Origin: Progne subis subis | Taxonomy: Eukaryota > Chordata > Aves > Passeriformes > Hirundinidae | Length of the DNA: 64,000 nucleotides | Reading direction: 5' to 3' | Assembly: GCA_022316685.1 (NCBI GenBank) | Contig: JAKJHU010000067.1 | Location: 3,110,501 to 3,174,500 of the forward strand | Shown: piece by piece, positions 26,400 to 38,883 of the stretch | How positions within the stretch are numbered: position 1 is the stretch's first letter | Layout: each line of letters opens with the position of its first letter | Notes under the pieces: model-generated | Told to the model about the DNA's origin: nothing | Databases searched by the model: none | The model's input: the letters and a program-made list of their open reading frames with translations, nothing else | Made by a program: the position numbers and the translations under genes

Positions 26400-26790
26400 C
26401 ACTTTATCTCTCTGTCTTCTGATAAAAATTACCAGGTCAAGGCCTCCTGCTAGTCCACAGTGTTTGTCCCTCTCCATCTCTTTTAGAAGTCCCCTTTTCA
26501 AATAATGAAATACTGCAATAAGATCCCTTAAGAAACTCCTCTTCCCCACACTGAACAGCTCCTTTGATCCAAATTCCACTTTCAAAAAACAACTCCGAGT
26601 TTTAAAATCTTGAACCTCCTCCTACTTAAGACCCCTTGCAGTAAAAAGATTTTGAACTGATTATTTGTTAATATTAATTCCAGAGCTGCATGCCCAAAAT
26701 TCAGCACCTGAATGAGTGGGCTGCACACTAATCCAGGAAGCAGTACAGCCTCATTTCCACATTGCTGCACACCATTACTAAGTCCTCCTT
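26400..26790 (-). mobile_element. Old CR1 LINE fragment
   Basis: On the plus strand the segment parallels the inverted CR1 ORF2 C-terminal region. The part around 26510-26570 (ACTGCAATAAGATCCCTTAA followed by CTCCTCTTCCCCACACTGAA) matches the usual CR1 'ataaggtctcc...cttctcttctccaggctgaac' block. It continues through a diverged stretch to about 26790. Both CR1 ends are lost; it is clearly ancient. Confidence 0.55.
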
Positions 26791-28603
26791 ATTAAATGAT
26801 AAAAGATTATATAGATAGATCTAAAAGGTTTGGGGTATGAGTTGATACTTTGACTGTATGGACCTCATGCTTCATCTTTGATACATCCCTATCATACCCA
26901 ATATAAATATGGCCAGCAAACTCCAGTTTTAGTTTTGTTTAAGTTGCTTTTGAGAACAAGATACCTTGGAATTTTAAATGTTACAAACCACAACAATAAA
27001 ATTCAACGGAATTTACCAATTTATAAAATAATCATCATCAATGGTTTTTCATCTCTTCAGGAAGAAGATATTAAGTTACTTAACATAATAGATACTCCCT
27101 TTCAGTAAGTAAAGGTGTCACTAATAAATTATCTGGTGAAGATGTAAAGCATTCTGCAGCAGAAAGTTGTGGTAAAATTATGTCTCACTGGATCCCTTAA
27201 AACTTCCCTGATAAATCTTGTTTTCATTTAACAGGTTATTAAACATTTGAAATAAAAATGAGAGCCATGCTCTCAAAAGATTTAAGAAATGAAAAAGAGG
27301 CATTTAGAAATCCATTTCTGGAACTGACATTTAATATTCCTGAACTTTTACATTTCAAGACATTAAAGCTACGTTGTTGTACAAGTCCAGGTAAGCTGAA
27401 AACAACTTAGAAAAGGACTCTGTTTGATCTTCTGTCTCCATTTAAAATCATTGAGGAATTGATTATACCAATTCTGGTATATTTTATTTTTGATTATATG
27501 ATTATAATTTTGGTAATACCCAATAGAAAGGAAAAGCTGTGAAGACTTATTTTCTATGCAAGGTAAGTTTTGATACCGGATCTGCTGTCCATTTAAATCA
27601 GGATCCCATTATAATCTTTAAAACAAATTATGGGAACACTTGCAAGGAAAAATTACCTGTGCCTTAGAAAGGTTGTTCCTTATCTGCCAACAAGTAACTT
27701 GCTCTTAAGATACAGGAGTTACTACCACTCTCCCTGGTGCCTCATAGCTGACCAAAGCTAAGAAGAGTTTTCCAGACTTATACTGTAAAATTAGAGAAAT
27801 ACAAAAACTATTACCTGAGATACAAAAAAAATTCCCTGGCTTTGACTGCTGTGTATGCTTCACATCTCTCATTCAACTGATCACCCTGACACTGCTCAGG
27901 GCCAACTGTGCTGGTTAAAACTCTGCTCAGTGCATATTCCAAAATAATTCCTGCATGAACTGTCACAAGACATGCTTCATAATAGTGATTGATACATGTA
28001 CTTAAAATAGAAATTTGAATTATATTGGCAAAAATGGAGCAATTATCACTCTCTTACATTGTCAGTACTGCCATAAATGAAGAATAGATTTTAACATATA
28101 TTCTAAAAAGTAGAATCATATGTTATTGCACATAAGAAATATCAAAAGGAAGAGATAAGCAGCACACGTTAAGCCAACAAAACGTTGACTGGAGTAACGA
28201 AAAGAACAAAAAAAGAGATTGGTAAAAATAAACTGGCTAGTAAAAAAAAATCAGATTCCAGATAAAGGCACACTGTGGCTATACATCAACTATTATGTGA
28301 CTTACCAAAGCTTTCTTAGTCAAGATAGACTTCTGACCATCTTTTGTAAATTACAGATTTAGAAGATCAACCAGTGAAATGAAAGCAGCAGAGCTTATGA
28401 GATTTGTTTAGTGAAATTACTGTAACTGTTTTATCTGGCTGGCCTTTTTAAATTTATGAATGTATACAGCAGGTGTCTTTTCTAAGGATGATATACAATC
28501 CCTTAATTTCTGGTAATTAATAAAGTATAGGTGCAAGTATATCCTCAAGATTCAGAGTATCATAAATATACTTTGTCTTTGCACCTCCCTATTTAACATT
28601 TTT
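26791..28603. other. Intergenic or distal 3' UTR stretch, no gene seen
   Basis: AT-rich DNA just beyond the probable TDRD3 3' end. It could include a longer 3' UTR. No repeat family or ORF of interest. Confidence 0.5.
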
Positions 28604-29070
28604 TTTATTTCTCCTTCTCATGCAAGCAAAACAACAGAAATTATCTTTATTCACATAAATGGCTTATAAAAATAGAATATGGGACCTTGGATAGAGCTAG
28701 ACAGTCCTGAGTTCAGCAGGGACTGCAGTCGCTTGTTTCAAATAAGTTGGTCTAATGTATGTGAATCAGAAAATCTTGCTGCCGCTCTCAGGTGAAAAAG
28801 CATCAGGAAAAAGCTTGCTGAGATCACATGAGTCTTGACATAAAGCAAAAGTCAAAAGCTATTTGTTGAAGTGTTTTTATTGCTTTCCATCTTCCCACAG
28901 ATATATTAAGTCCTCCTAAGATACAAAATTCAGAGAAACAGAGAAATCCAACTTCTACCATAAACACACCAATATCCCTAAGTATAGAACAATCCAGATT
29001 TGTTTACCTTGAAATCTAAACCAATACATAAAGCACCAGTAGCTTATGTTTACCTTTATTTCCATATTAA
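28604..29070 (-). other. TDRD3: Probable TDRD3 3' UTR with candidate polyadenylation signals
   Basis: Downstream of the stop codon the minus strand carries AATAAA hexamers at 29060-29055 (only 10 bases after the stop), 28881-28876, 28651-28646 and 28609-28604. Which is used, and whether the UTR runs further, cannot be told from sequence alone. The stretch is AT-rich and has no long ORF or recognisable repeat. The extent is inferred. Confidence 0.4.
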
Positions 29071-29190
29071 TCAGTTTCTAGCTCGGGGGGGTTGATAAAA
29101 TTGTTGAGTGGGTCGTGTGGACCGCCGTGGCTGACCATCACCTCCTCTGCGGAATTCTAGAGTTTGGTCATATGTTTCTTCTTCCTCGTC
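29071..29190 (-). CDS. TDRD3: TDRD3 terminal coding exon, C-terminal EJC-binding tail and stop codon
   Basis: This 120-base coding block gives 39 residues (window residues 538-576) and the TGA stop at 29073-29071. It starts with an acidic DEEEE run, then [14 protein letters not shown], then a basic proline-rich end finishing YQPPRARN. It matches the C-terminal tail of vertebrate TDRD3, known as the exon-junction-complex-binding motif, almost residue for residue. The block is GC-richer than its surroundings. The acceptor is TTTACCCGCAG, with a weak pyrimidine tract, at the end of a very long intron. The exon continues into an undetermined 3' UTR at lower coordinates. Confidence 0.97.
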   Translation of the reverse strand, partial: DEEEETYDQTLEFRRGGDGQPRRSTRPTQQFYQPPRARN

Positions 29191-30849
29191 CTGCGGGTAA
29201 ATAGCATTGTTTTAAATGAAAGAGGTGGAAAATGCCTTACACGTGAGATGGTATATGCACACATACACACACGCATCACATACAGACAAATACATGGAAA
29301 GGCAAATCCATGCACACATAGCAACTGCTGCTTCTGTGCTGATGACCACTTAATAACTGAGGTATGGGAGTGGGCTTTTCAAGCCTAGGAAAGCTAACAA
29401 AATCAAGCTAGCAAATCTCAAAACTCAATCCCCATGGCAACATAAGTTATTAAATATTTGCAGGGAAGAAAAAAAATCATATGCATTAAATAAAAATTAT
29501 TTTCCAAGAGTCATACAGGCAACAAACTCAAGAAGCAAGGTAACCTCAATAACCTGCCAGAGTGAAGAAATATCAGCTTTCAGGAGTTCACAAATGTGTG
29601 TGGAATGAAATAAAATAATTAGGAAATAGAATTACAAGGAATGGCTCTGGAAATATGCATGCTAAATACACACATCTGAAACACCAGATAAAAATCTATG
29701 AGGTAGTAATAATGAAAAAAGCCTACAAGTAAAGTGAACAATTTAGAGATGGATTTTCTATATGCAGCAATAATAAATACACACTCTGAATAATGAAAGG
29801 GGAGGTAAATGTATTTGCAATATTCAGTCACTCTGAGGCATCTTCATACCAGAAAGATATTCACAAAGTATATAGAATTCAGAGGTGAAAAAAAGAAAAA
29901 AAATAAATAAAAAGAATAATTTTTAAAATAATCAATATACTGGAGAATGACTTACAAAGATTAAAATAACTATGTATTTATTTTGGTCAAGAAATTTCCA
30001 ATGGAAAAACATTCATCTAGTGGAATATCTGAAGGTGGTACACATTGAAGAGTGAGAAAAATTTTAAGAGTGTAAGAGTTTATATCAAAGAAAAAATATA
30101 AGCTGAAAAAACAACAAAGATCCTGAGAATTAGTATGATTGTCAAATGCTGTCTCAGAAAAACACATTTGATTTCATTTCTTTAATATCTTTATCCTGTA
30201 GCAGGCACCAGGTCTAGTGGGAACTTGCTGGAAGAAATTTACTTTTGGGAAAAAGTCCTGGATATGTAACTCTCATCCCTTTTAGTCACAACATAGAAAC
30301 ATAAAGCAACACAAAGCAAGAGCATCAGATGATTCATTAGAAGTTCATCAACACCCAGGAATTCCAACACCCAGGAACTGTCAGAGTGCAGCATGCACAT
30401 AACAGATTAAGTCAAAGCAGTAAATATTTCACTTTAAGCAACAGAAAGGAAAATCTACAGCTTAAGTTTCTTTCTGTTGTGAAAAGTGAGATCTTACTCA
30501 AGAAACCTCTCTTTCTGAATTAGCATGAATATCAGTAAACATGCATTTTTAAAGCAACAGTTTCAAACAACCACATTCCTCATGGTAAGGTCTCCTATTT
30601 ACAAGGCACATCTGTGGTCACAGCTATATTTCCAGATTAAGCATTACTACAGAGAGCCTGAAACAACTGTGGAAGAAAACAGATTTTTCAGCACTGAATA
30701 CAGCATAATTTATTTATATCTCTTAGTTTCACTGTAGCTGAAGGCCAAGAAACAGAGTTCTGCTGTAAAACCTTTCTCAGTGTACTTCTTTTACCACCTT
30801 TAGTACTATAAATTCCCTCATATAAAGAGGTTCAGAGACACTGATTATC

Positions 30850-30850
<1 letters not shown>

Positions 30851-30892
<42 letters not shown>
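30851..30892. repeat. (A)42 homopolymer in TDRD3 intron
   Basis: Forty-two uninterrupted A bases with no retrotransposed body recognisable next to it. On the gene strand it is a T tract. Confidence 0.95.
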
Positions 30893-30895
<3 letters not shown>

Positions 30896-31765
30896 ATAGA
30901 GCATTAGATGTCTAACACAGAAGTCCACACAGTTCACAATATTGCTAGCCCTAGTACAAACACTCAACTTAATATATGAGATCATCTCCCATCAGTGACA
31001 ATGCAAGCTGCACTAGCAGCAAATATTAAAAAGTAAGCTAAATACCTGAAGTGGTCTAAATATCTTTAGCTCTTTCAGTATACTCTCAGAAACATGAATA
31101 GCTGAAAACAGCACAGAAATTAAATAGTTCAGTGTATAGCATCTCAGATGTAATAGTCAACCTCTTTCTGAGGGCAAGCCCATCAGAGTAAATTTCTACA
31201 GCAGCAAATCATCAAATCTCAGAGTTAGTGTTGTTGATCCTTTGAACACAGTAAAGACAAATGAAAACCAATATTTGTCTTACACACTTTGATTTTGGTG
31301 TAATTGTCCTTGCACAGTAAATGAAAAGCTTCACATGCTTGCATTCCAAATTAAAAAATGTTATTGTGATACGCAAGAGTAAAATGTGAAATGACATTCA
31401 CTTTCTTGAGGCTCTGAATAATGTGGATGTGAGCAATGCAGCAAATGGTAATATCAAATGAGTAACAGAACACCTTTCAAGTGTTCCCTTATTCCTTTCC
31501 ATGCACAGTGGCTCCACACACAGTTACTGACTGTCCTGTTAAATTCTGCCATCTTCTCATCAGATGACACATTGTCATTCTTGGGTCTTACCTATTCATA
31601 TTTGATCCTAAATGGATCCAATGTCCTCCAAAACAATTAGCCAAACCTTTATCAAAAAAATCTTACTTTACAAGTAACTGAATTTATTTTCTGTCATCAT
31701 TTCTTAATCATTGACCCTCAATTCACTACTGCTGATCTTTCACCATTTATTGCCATTTTATTTTC

Positions 31766-32085
31766 ACAGAATCACAGAATATATAAAGGTTGTAAGGGAC
31801 CACTGGGGTTCATCTGGTCCAGTCTCCTGCTCCAGCAGGGTCATTCCAGTGCACATGGCACAGGATTGTGTCCAGACTCTTCTTGAATATCTCCAGTGAG
31901 GGAGACTCCACACCCTCTCTGGACAATCTGTTCCAGTGTGTGGTCACTTGCACAATAAGAAAGTTCTTCCTCACATTCAAGCGGAACTTTCTATGCAGAA
32001 GTTTCTGCCCATTGCCTCTTGTTCTATTGACAGGACAACTGAGATCGTGCCTCCATCCTCTGGACACCCTCCCTATGTTGTGAAG
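31766..32085 (-). mobile_element. CR1 LINE 3' fragment, sense to TDRD3
   Basis: The inverted CR1 3' end TTTTCACAGAATCACAGAAT starts the element. The minus-strand frame covering 31810-32067 reads NRTRGNGQKLLHRKFRLNVR and then VESPSLEIFKKSLDT, the last part of CR1 ORF2. About 320 bases remain, with relatively few lesions in the ORF2 tail. Confidence 0.93.
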
Positions 32086-35059
32086 ATTTCACTCTCAGTC
32101 TTGTTCAAGCAAAACAGGCACAGCCTATTTATCCATATTTCTATTTTAAGGAAATTTCTTACTACCTTAAAGAAACAATGCTATTTTATGGACTTTTATC
32201 TCACTTTAAAATTTCTCCACCCTACACTAAAAACTGCCATTTTCTGGAACAGCATGCACTCTTTGTAGGCAAAACTATGTGTATCTTATGTTTACCTCTT
32301 TGCTTCTTCTATTCTTCAACCAAAAAATATTATCTGTCTATACTTCTTCCATTATAACTGCAGTCAGTTAGGTCACACATCTTGCATCAACTCCACTTTT
32401 TCAATTTTTCTCACTGCTTGTTTTCAATTTATCAGTTGCTTGTGACTCATTCTAAATTATTCTTATCCATATAAGATCTAGATTGCATTTTATAAAGCAA
32501 AGGTGACCACAAATCTCTCTTAGAGAATCTTTACTCTCCTTCTATTACCCATAGAGGCTTTATATTAGAACACTGCTCTAAAAACCTATGTATTTCATTA
32601 TCTCCATAATTCAGCTTATTTTTCATTATTTATCTAAAATTCCAGATCCAGGACTCCGTTAGCACTTACACAATGCCCACCTCGCACTATAAACACTAAG
32701 ATTAAATGATAGCACTAAGCACAACTGCAAAAGACAGGAAAAACTGGCAGATCCATAGGAAAAAGGATCCAAGGAAAGGTTCACAATGCAAACAATGAAA
32801 TGCACAAAGAAATTTCAGCACTAACAGATTAGAATGAAGAGAGATAGGATGGATTCTTTAGGTTTCAAAAAACAGGAAAAACAGGGAAGGATAAGTAATT
32901 TGAAAATTCATTTCCATTCAAAGTTTTGCTGTAAAAATCTGCTGTTACATTTGCTGATTTTTTTTTTCCCATCTCATAAGAAAAGTGAGAACTAAACAAG
33001 GGTAAAATGGGAGTATATTTTGGACCCATATGCTCTGAAGAGCTTGTACCACCACCATATTTAACCAGTTGAGCTTACTGAATCAGCAAGTAACTTCAGT
33101 CCAGACAAGTGACTACCAGTCTTTTACATAAAAAATTCAATGCATTTCATAGCTGCAAAATACAGTTATAAATCTAGCATTTAAAATGCTTTACCAACCA
33201 ATTTATTTTTCACATGAACACTATTAGAGCAGAGTAAATTTATTCTTCATTAAAAGCTTTCTCTCTGAATTTCAGCTGCAAGACTTCTTTCATTGCATTC
33301 AAAACAACTGTTTAGAGAGTTTTTTTAAAAAACACAGTAATTTGAAGTGAATATTTACTGAATAAATCCTGAGAATGAATGAATGGGTGGATTACAGCAA
33401 AGAACCAGACAGAACTTATGCATTGACATAAAACCTTTGCTGAATGCTGTGCTCACATACATCTAGGAAACAGTTGCAAGTCACAGCTGATCAGCTCCTG
33501 CACTTTTGCCACTTACAAAGTAGTTACCTCTGTCTATTACTGCTTACAGACAGAAAATTCTGCTCCATTCCCTGGGCCCTTCTGCTGAAGCTTTTCAATT
33601 ATAGCTCTCAGTGGGCTATTAAGGGATGAACACCCAAGCCTGTGCAGGGAAGCATGAAGAAGCAGCATGTAGACAGTGTAGGGCCAGGGACCATGGGATG
33701 AAGAGGAGACAGAAGGCAAAGAAAGCAGAAGATATTTTCCATTTAAGTAGTGTCAAACCTCTGTTTCAGTTAAGCTGCAGTTTTAACTTCACCACACACT
33801 GAATGTATGGGAAACTTGCTGGTTCAGTACAAAGAGAGTGTTGGCTTCCTTGTAAAATGACTTTTTCTTTCATGTGCATTTCAAATTCCATTTCCTGATC
33901 GAGATTGAATGCCTCTTTGCACTGCCCACTCTGCAGGCAACAGCTGTCTCCTGCTGCTAAAACACCAAGTGATCTCTTTTTTGCTGGTTAAATTCCTTTC
34001 TCAGATTTTGCTTCTTTTGCTTATCATCCATTGTTCAGCTCCTTGAGTACATGCTTTGGTTTTCGCATTTTCTACTTACCAGTGCTTGGATCAAAAGCAA
34101 GACTGCAAGATTATCCAGACGAATCAAAAAAAGAAAGCAGAGAAAACTCATACTATGACCACATTGAGAAATTCACAAGTATTCTAGAAATAGTTACATG
34201 TAATTATTTTTTTATTATTTTATATGCAATATATTATATATCCTATATTTGCATGGAAAAAAAAAAAGATTTGCTGAAGTGTCTACAGTATTCTCTGTAA
34301 CTTCTACTTTATCTGAATACTTAAATGGATTCTTTGAACTCTATAATAACCAAGAATGAAGCAGGATTTGGTGTGGGGAGAAATAGGTTTGTTTTACAAC
34401 ATTAGAGTGGCTTTAGGCTGTAATTTCAAAAATTACTATCAAATGAGGTGTAAAAAATTTAAGTAAAAGAGGAAGTATAACTAATGTAGATTTTCCAATG
34501 ATCTTAACCAAGTACTGACTTTTTTTTTTGAAGTGTCTATTACAGAATAATTCAACGTATTTGTTCTTCATCAATTTTCTTTGCAAGATAGGCTTCTTAC
34601 CTAAAATATCAGTTCCTTTCACAGAGTAATCTTCTCTCAGAGTAATCTCTGTAAGCCTGCAGATGCTCACTTTTTTTTCCCCCGCAGTCCGCAACACATC
34701 TGTATTAAGACTGGGCCTGTGAGCATTCAAATTCCTGCCTTTCAAAAAATACCTACTTTATTCTCTAGCTCTGTCCAATCTCTGTTTCAGGTCAGCCTTC
34801 TTAGGCATCAAAATTATGATGAGAGGAACAAGTGGGGTTCAAGGTTATACTGCTAGATCTGCATATGGCTGACCCCTCACTGACATCAGATCATTAACAT
34901 AAACTCTTAGCCCTATGTGTGCCTTATCTTCTGTCTGTGAAGAACAGGCAGAATAAGCAATTGTAAAGGTTCTATAGGGTATACAAGTTCTTCTCCTACT
35001 TGAACCTCATGACCCAATAAGCACCTCGCTGCATATAGGACTTCGAAAGCATTAGGTAA

Positions 35060-35356
35060 TTAGTACAGATAGGTGAGTATAAACCCATATATGCTGCATG
35101 TATAGTCCTCCATAGGTAACTCTGGTTTGACTTTTATGCCTAAACCATCAATAGCTTTGCTGAAGTCTTTAGCCCTAGCTTCACCCCAGTAAAATAGTAT
35201 ATTAGGTAAAACAGTAGTGACAGAAATGGAAATGTCAAATGTATTATGGCAACTATTAGGAAATTTAATTGTCCTCAAAGGGATAAAATTGACTTGCTGG
35301 ATGGTACTATATGATTTACTAAAAAGCCCCCGTGATTTTGAACTGCAACTACCCAA
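35060..35356 (-). other. Unassigned 98-codon open frame in TDRD3 intron
   Basis: An open minus-strand frame of 98 codons within a segment (about 34750-35400) that differs in texture from the surrounding AT-rich intron. The predicted peptide has no domain I recognise. An adjacent frame over 35290-35380 also reads as protein-like (VVAVQNHGGFLVNHIV), which would fit a decayed retroelement with a frameshift. No splice or expression evidence. Could be chance. Confidence 0.25.
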
Positions 35357-35617
35357 TTACTTTTTGTTGCCATTCTATATGCAGCCAGAATAATCCCTAC
35401 CCATTTCCAAAATATTTTAATCTACTATACTAGTGATATCTTTATCCTTCACTGTTTCTCAAATTCTATAAGATTTTGATGTGCTATACAAATAACTCTA
35501 CATTGTACTTTCAAGCTTGTACAAAGCCTTTTATCCAAGAGAGAAAATCAGTTAATAATTCCCTAATGTAGAAGCAGTCAATTTCAACAGCTACTGACCA
35601 TGTTACAACAAACATTT

Positions 35618-35667
35618 TTTTTTTTTTAATGCCATTACAAATGCTGTAATGGCACTTAAAAAAAAAA
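35618..35667. repeat. Long hairpin: T/A-rich stem capping a 10-base inverted repeat
   Basis: TGCCATTACA at 35630-35639 is exactly complementary to TGTAATGGCA at 35645-35654 across a 5-base loop. Beyond one unpaired C at 35655 the flanking T run and AA on the left pair with TT and an A run on the right. The stem is about 22 pairs. Confidence 0.85.
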
Positions 35668-36747
35668 TTAGAAAAACAATAAAACATATACCCATTGTTT
35701 CCCTTATTTACACTTAAAAAAATGAAATTATCCTTATGAGGACATGTCTTTTTCTCTACTTAACACAGATGGGCCACAAGAAAATAAGTTCCTAACCACG
35801 GTATGTAAAACTCAGTGGCATGGAATTATCCAATAATAACTGTTGCTTTCCCACGTTCCAAATAATAACTAATAAAAAGATGACCTTTTCCTAAGTAGTA
35901 TTCTCTTTAGCATCTGAAATAAATTAATGATAAATATTTTCTGTGGACTTTTATTAACCAAACCTCAGAAAATTTTATATTTCCTTGAGCAATTTCCATA
36001 AAATTCTATAAAGTACTCTCAGGGCCAGCAATTTTTCAAATAATGCCTTATGAAACAAATTAAAGTTACTAGATTTATAATAAAATTATTTGGTAATCCT
36101 TAAAAATTTAATATACACTATTAATTTTAATTAGAATTATCTCATTTTTCCTCTGATGAAAATGTAAAGAACTTCAAAACCAGCAAATTTTTAAATGATT
36201 CTGCTAAAACCATACACATCCTGAGTTTCAAGTGAATCAATAAACATTAGAAAGAAAGCAGCAGAAAATTAATAGATTTTTCAGAAAAAAAATCAAGAAA
36301 TGGAAAATAAATGGATGGGCAAGGAAAATAATTACATACTTAATCTGAGACAACTAAAAGCAACACAACAGTTAACTTGGAATCAGACATTTTTGTACTT
36401 CACTGCTTCAACTGTGAAAACAAAGCACTCATTTGTTTTCTAAACAGACAATTTTTCGATTACATTTCCATAAAACAAGGATAATGTAAGCCTGGGGCAT
36501 GATTATCCCATAGACACATTGCTGGCTTATTGGTTCTCGTTAAGGGTATTGCAGTTTATTCATACTTGCAGTCATTCACTCTGGCACACATGGAAATAAA
36601 CATACAACTCTTACTGTGCAGTTTGTGTTGAAATAGATGTACTTTCCTGCAATTTTGTCACTGTGTTCTCAATACAGGAAAAAGGAACAGATTTTAAAAA
36701 TTCCTTACAAGTACATATTTAAGCCATTCAGACCATAGCCCTTTCAC

Positions 36748-36769
36748 CAGTGAAGAAGCTTCTTCACTG
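36748..36769. repeat. Perfect 22-base palindrome
   Basis: The sequence from 36748 to 36769 equals its own reverse complement, centred on AAGCTT, with half-site CAGTGAAGAAG. There is no spacer. It lies in the last intron of TDRD3. Confidence 0.95.
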
Positions 36770-36818
36770 AACAGTATCAATATCAAACTATAAATATTTA
36801 ATTTCTTTTGAGAAAAGT

Positions 36819-36863
36819 AATTCAATTCAATTCAAAAATAATTCAATTCAAAATAATTCAATT
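36819..36863. repeat. Imperfect (ATTCA)n repeat
   Basis: Repeated ATTCA units interrupted by extra A bases over about 45 bases. Confidence 0.85.
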
Positions 36864-37834
36864 TCTAAAAGAAAAGTTGATACACTAAAGTGAGATATTC
36901 TATACAAATTAACACAGAACCAATGGACACATCAGGTTTTCTCCCTTCATCCAGAAAAAAGCCACAAACTGAAGTGTTTTTGCCAGGCTGGTAATATAGA
37001 CAGTCCTAAACTATAGCAAAAAAGAATACTTGCACAGACTGGGAATAAAAATCAGCAGTTTCTCTGCACAAAGTGCACTTGTGAGAAAAAACCATACAAG
37101 TCCATAGAAGAGAGGGGGAAGTATTTGCTGTATTGCTAAACCTGTTTTAGTACATAAACAGAAAATCCTGCCAACATAAATTTCAGAAAGAAAACACTCA
37201 GATAAATGTCATGAGTAATTATCTAATGCTTTCCTGTCAGATCACAAAATCACTATCTTAAAATCACAAAATCTTAACAGGGAATAAGAGAGTTTTGGTC
37301 ACATTTTACATGAAAAAGGAGGCTGTATGCACAACCTCACTCATTACAGAATTTGACACATGAATCCCCCAAGTCCCACACAGGTGTATGTTTAGTAAAC
37401 AAACACATATGTGAATTTATTTGTGAATGACTGACTGCACACACACAAAAAAAATATTTCCATAAATATAACATGGTAAAATTTATTTCCATAAATATGC
37501 AGAAAAATTCTAAAGAAATAAATACAAAACAACACCGAAGTAAAAACCAAAACAAAACTGCACACAGGTAGTGCAGGGACACAGCAACTTAAAAGTCTTG
37601 AAACGGAATCTGCCCGTGAGACAACACAGGACAGCCTCATAAAAAGAGAGTATCTTATCTTGAAAGTCAGGACTTCTATATTACTTTTAAAATAAAATTT
37701 GCCAAATTGCATCCATATTTTAGCTAATAACCATGACTTAAAAAAACAACAAACCATCTAAAACAGATTCAAAAGATTATGATGGGAAAAATACGATTAA
37801 AAACATTAGGAGCTTTTTATACTGCTACAGGATA

Positions 37835-38805
37835 GACAAGTTGGTGGCTGGTCACAAATGGTGTCCCCCAGGACACAGTACTGGGACCAATTCTGCTTTA
37901 TATATTTTTCAATGATCTGGATGAGAGGATCAAGTGCATCCTCAGTCAGTCTACAGATGACACCAAGCTGAGTGGGAGTGTTGGTCTGCTGGAATACAAG
38001 AGGACTCTGCAAAGGATCTGGATCAATAAATAGGCTGAGACTAATTTTAAAAGGTTCAAAAAGGCCAAGTGCCAGGTCCTGCACTTGGGCCACAACAGCC
38101 CCACGGGCTGGGGACAGAGTAGCTGTCCAGTGGAAAAGGACCTGGGGGTGCTGGTTGATAGCGGCTGAACGTGATCCAACACATGCCCAGGCGGACAAGA
38201 GGGCCAGTGGCACAGTGGCCTGTATCAGGAATAGTGCGGCCACCAGGACCAGGGCAGTGAGTGTCCCCTATAGTGGGCACTGGCGAGGCTGCACCTTCAG
38301 TGCTTTGTCCGGTTCTGGGCCCTGCATTCCAAGAAAGACATCGAGTGCTGGAGCGTACCCAGAGAAGGGCAACAGGGCTGGTGAAAGTTCTGGAACACAA
38401 GTCCTGTGAGAAGCAGCTGGGGAAGCTGGGGTTGTGCTTAGCCTGGAAAAAACGAGGCTGAGGGGAGATTTTATCACTCTCCACAGTTACTTTGAAGGAG
38501 GTTGTAGCAAGGTGGGGGTCAGGCTCCTCTGCCAAGAAACAAGTAAGACAAGAGGAAATCACCTCAAGTTGTGCCAAGGGAGGTTTAGATTGGATATAAG
38601 GAAAAATGTCTTCACAAAAACGTAGGTCAGGCCTCGGAGCAGACTGTCCAGGGAAGTTGAGCCACCATCTCTGTAAGTATTTAAAAGACCTGTAGATGTG
38701 AAATTTAGGGATGTGGTTTAGTGGTGGACTTGACCGTGCTAAACTAATGATTTTACTTGATGATCTTCAAGGCCTTTTCCAACCTAAGCAATTCTATTGT
38801 CCTAA
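37835..38805 (+). mobile_element. CR1 LINE fragment with reverse-transcriptase C-terminal part, antisense to TDRD3
   Basis: Begins in the ORF2 region matching the conserved GVPQGSVLGP segment (GGTGTCCCCCAGGACACAGT at 37859), goes on through the ADDTKL-like segment (ACAGATGACACCAAGCTGAG) and ends with a CR1 3' UTR, finishing around GCAATTCTATTGTCC near 38790. About 970 bases, 5'-truncated, GC-richer than the host intron, with several frameshifts. Open frames on the opposite strand here are shadows of this element. Confidence 0.95.
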
Positions 38806-38864
38806 AACTGTAATATCTAATCTTCAATAATTTTTACATCTAAACAATAAATTAGGAACAAAGT

Positions 38865-38883
38865 AAAAAAAAAAAAAAAAAAA
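38865..38883. repeat. (A)19 homopolymer followed by CA-rich patch
   Basis: Nineteen A bases and then AC/AAAC-type simple sequence to about 38910, about 60 bases past the end of the CR1 copy. Confidence 0.9.

Noticed and set aside
29055..29060. AATAAA immediately after the TDRD3 stop as the main polyadenylation signal
   Set aside because: It would give a 3' UTR of only a few tens of bases; more distal hexamers are more plausible, so it is listed only as a candidate.
38056..38577. 173-codon minus-strand open frame, the longest outside TDRD3 exons
   Set aside because: It is the antisense shadow of the GC-rich plus-strand CR1 copy at 37835-38805.
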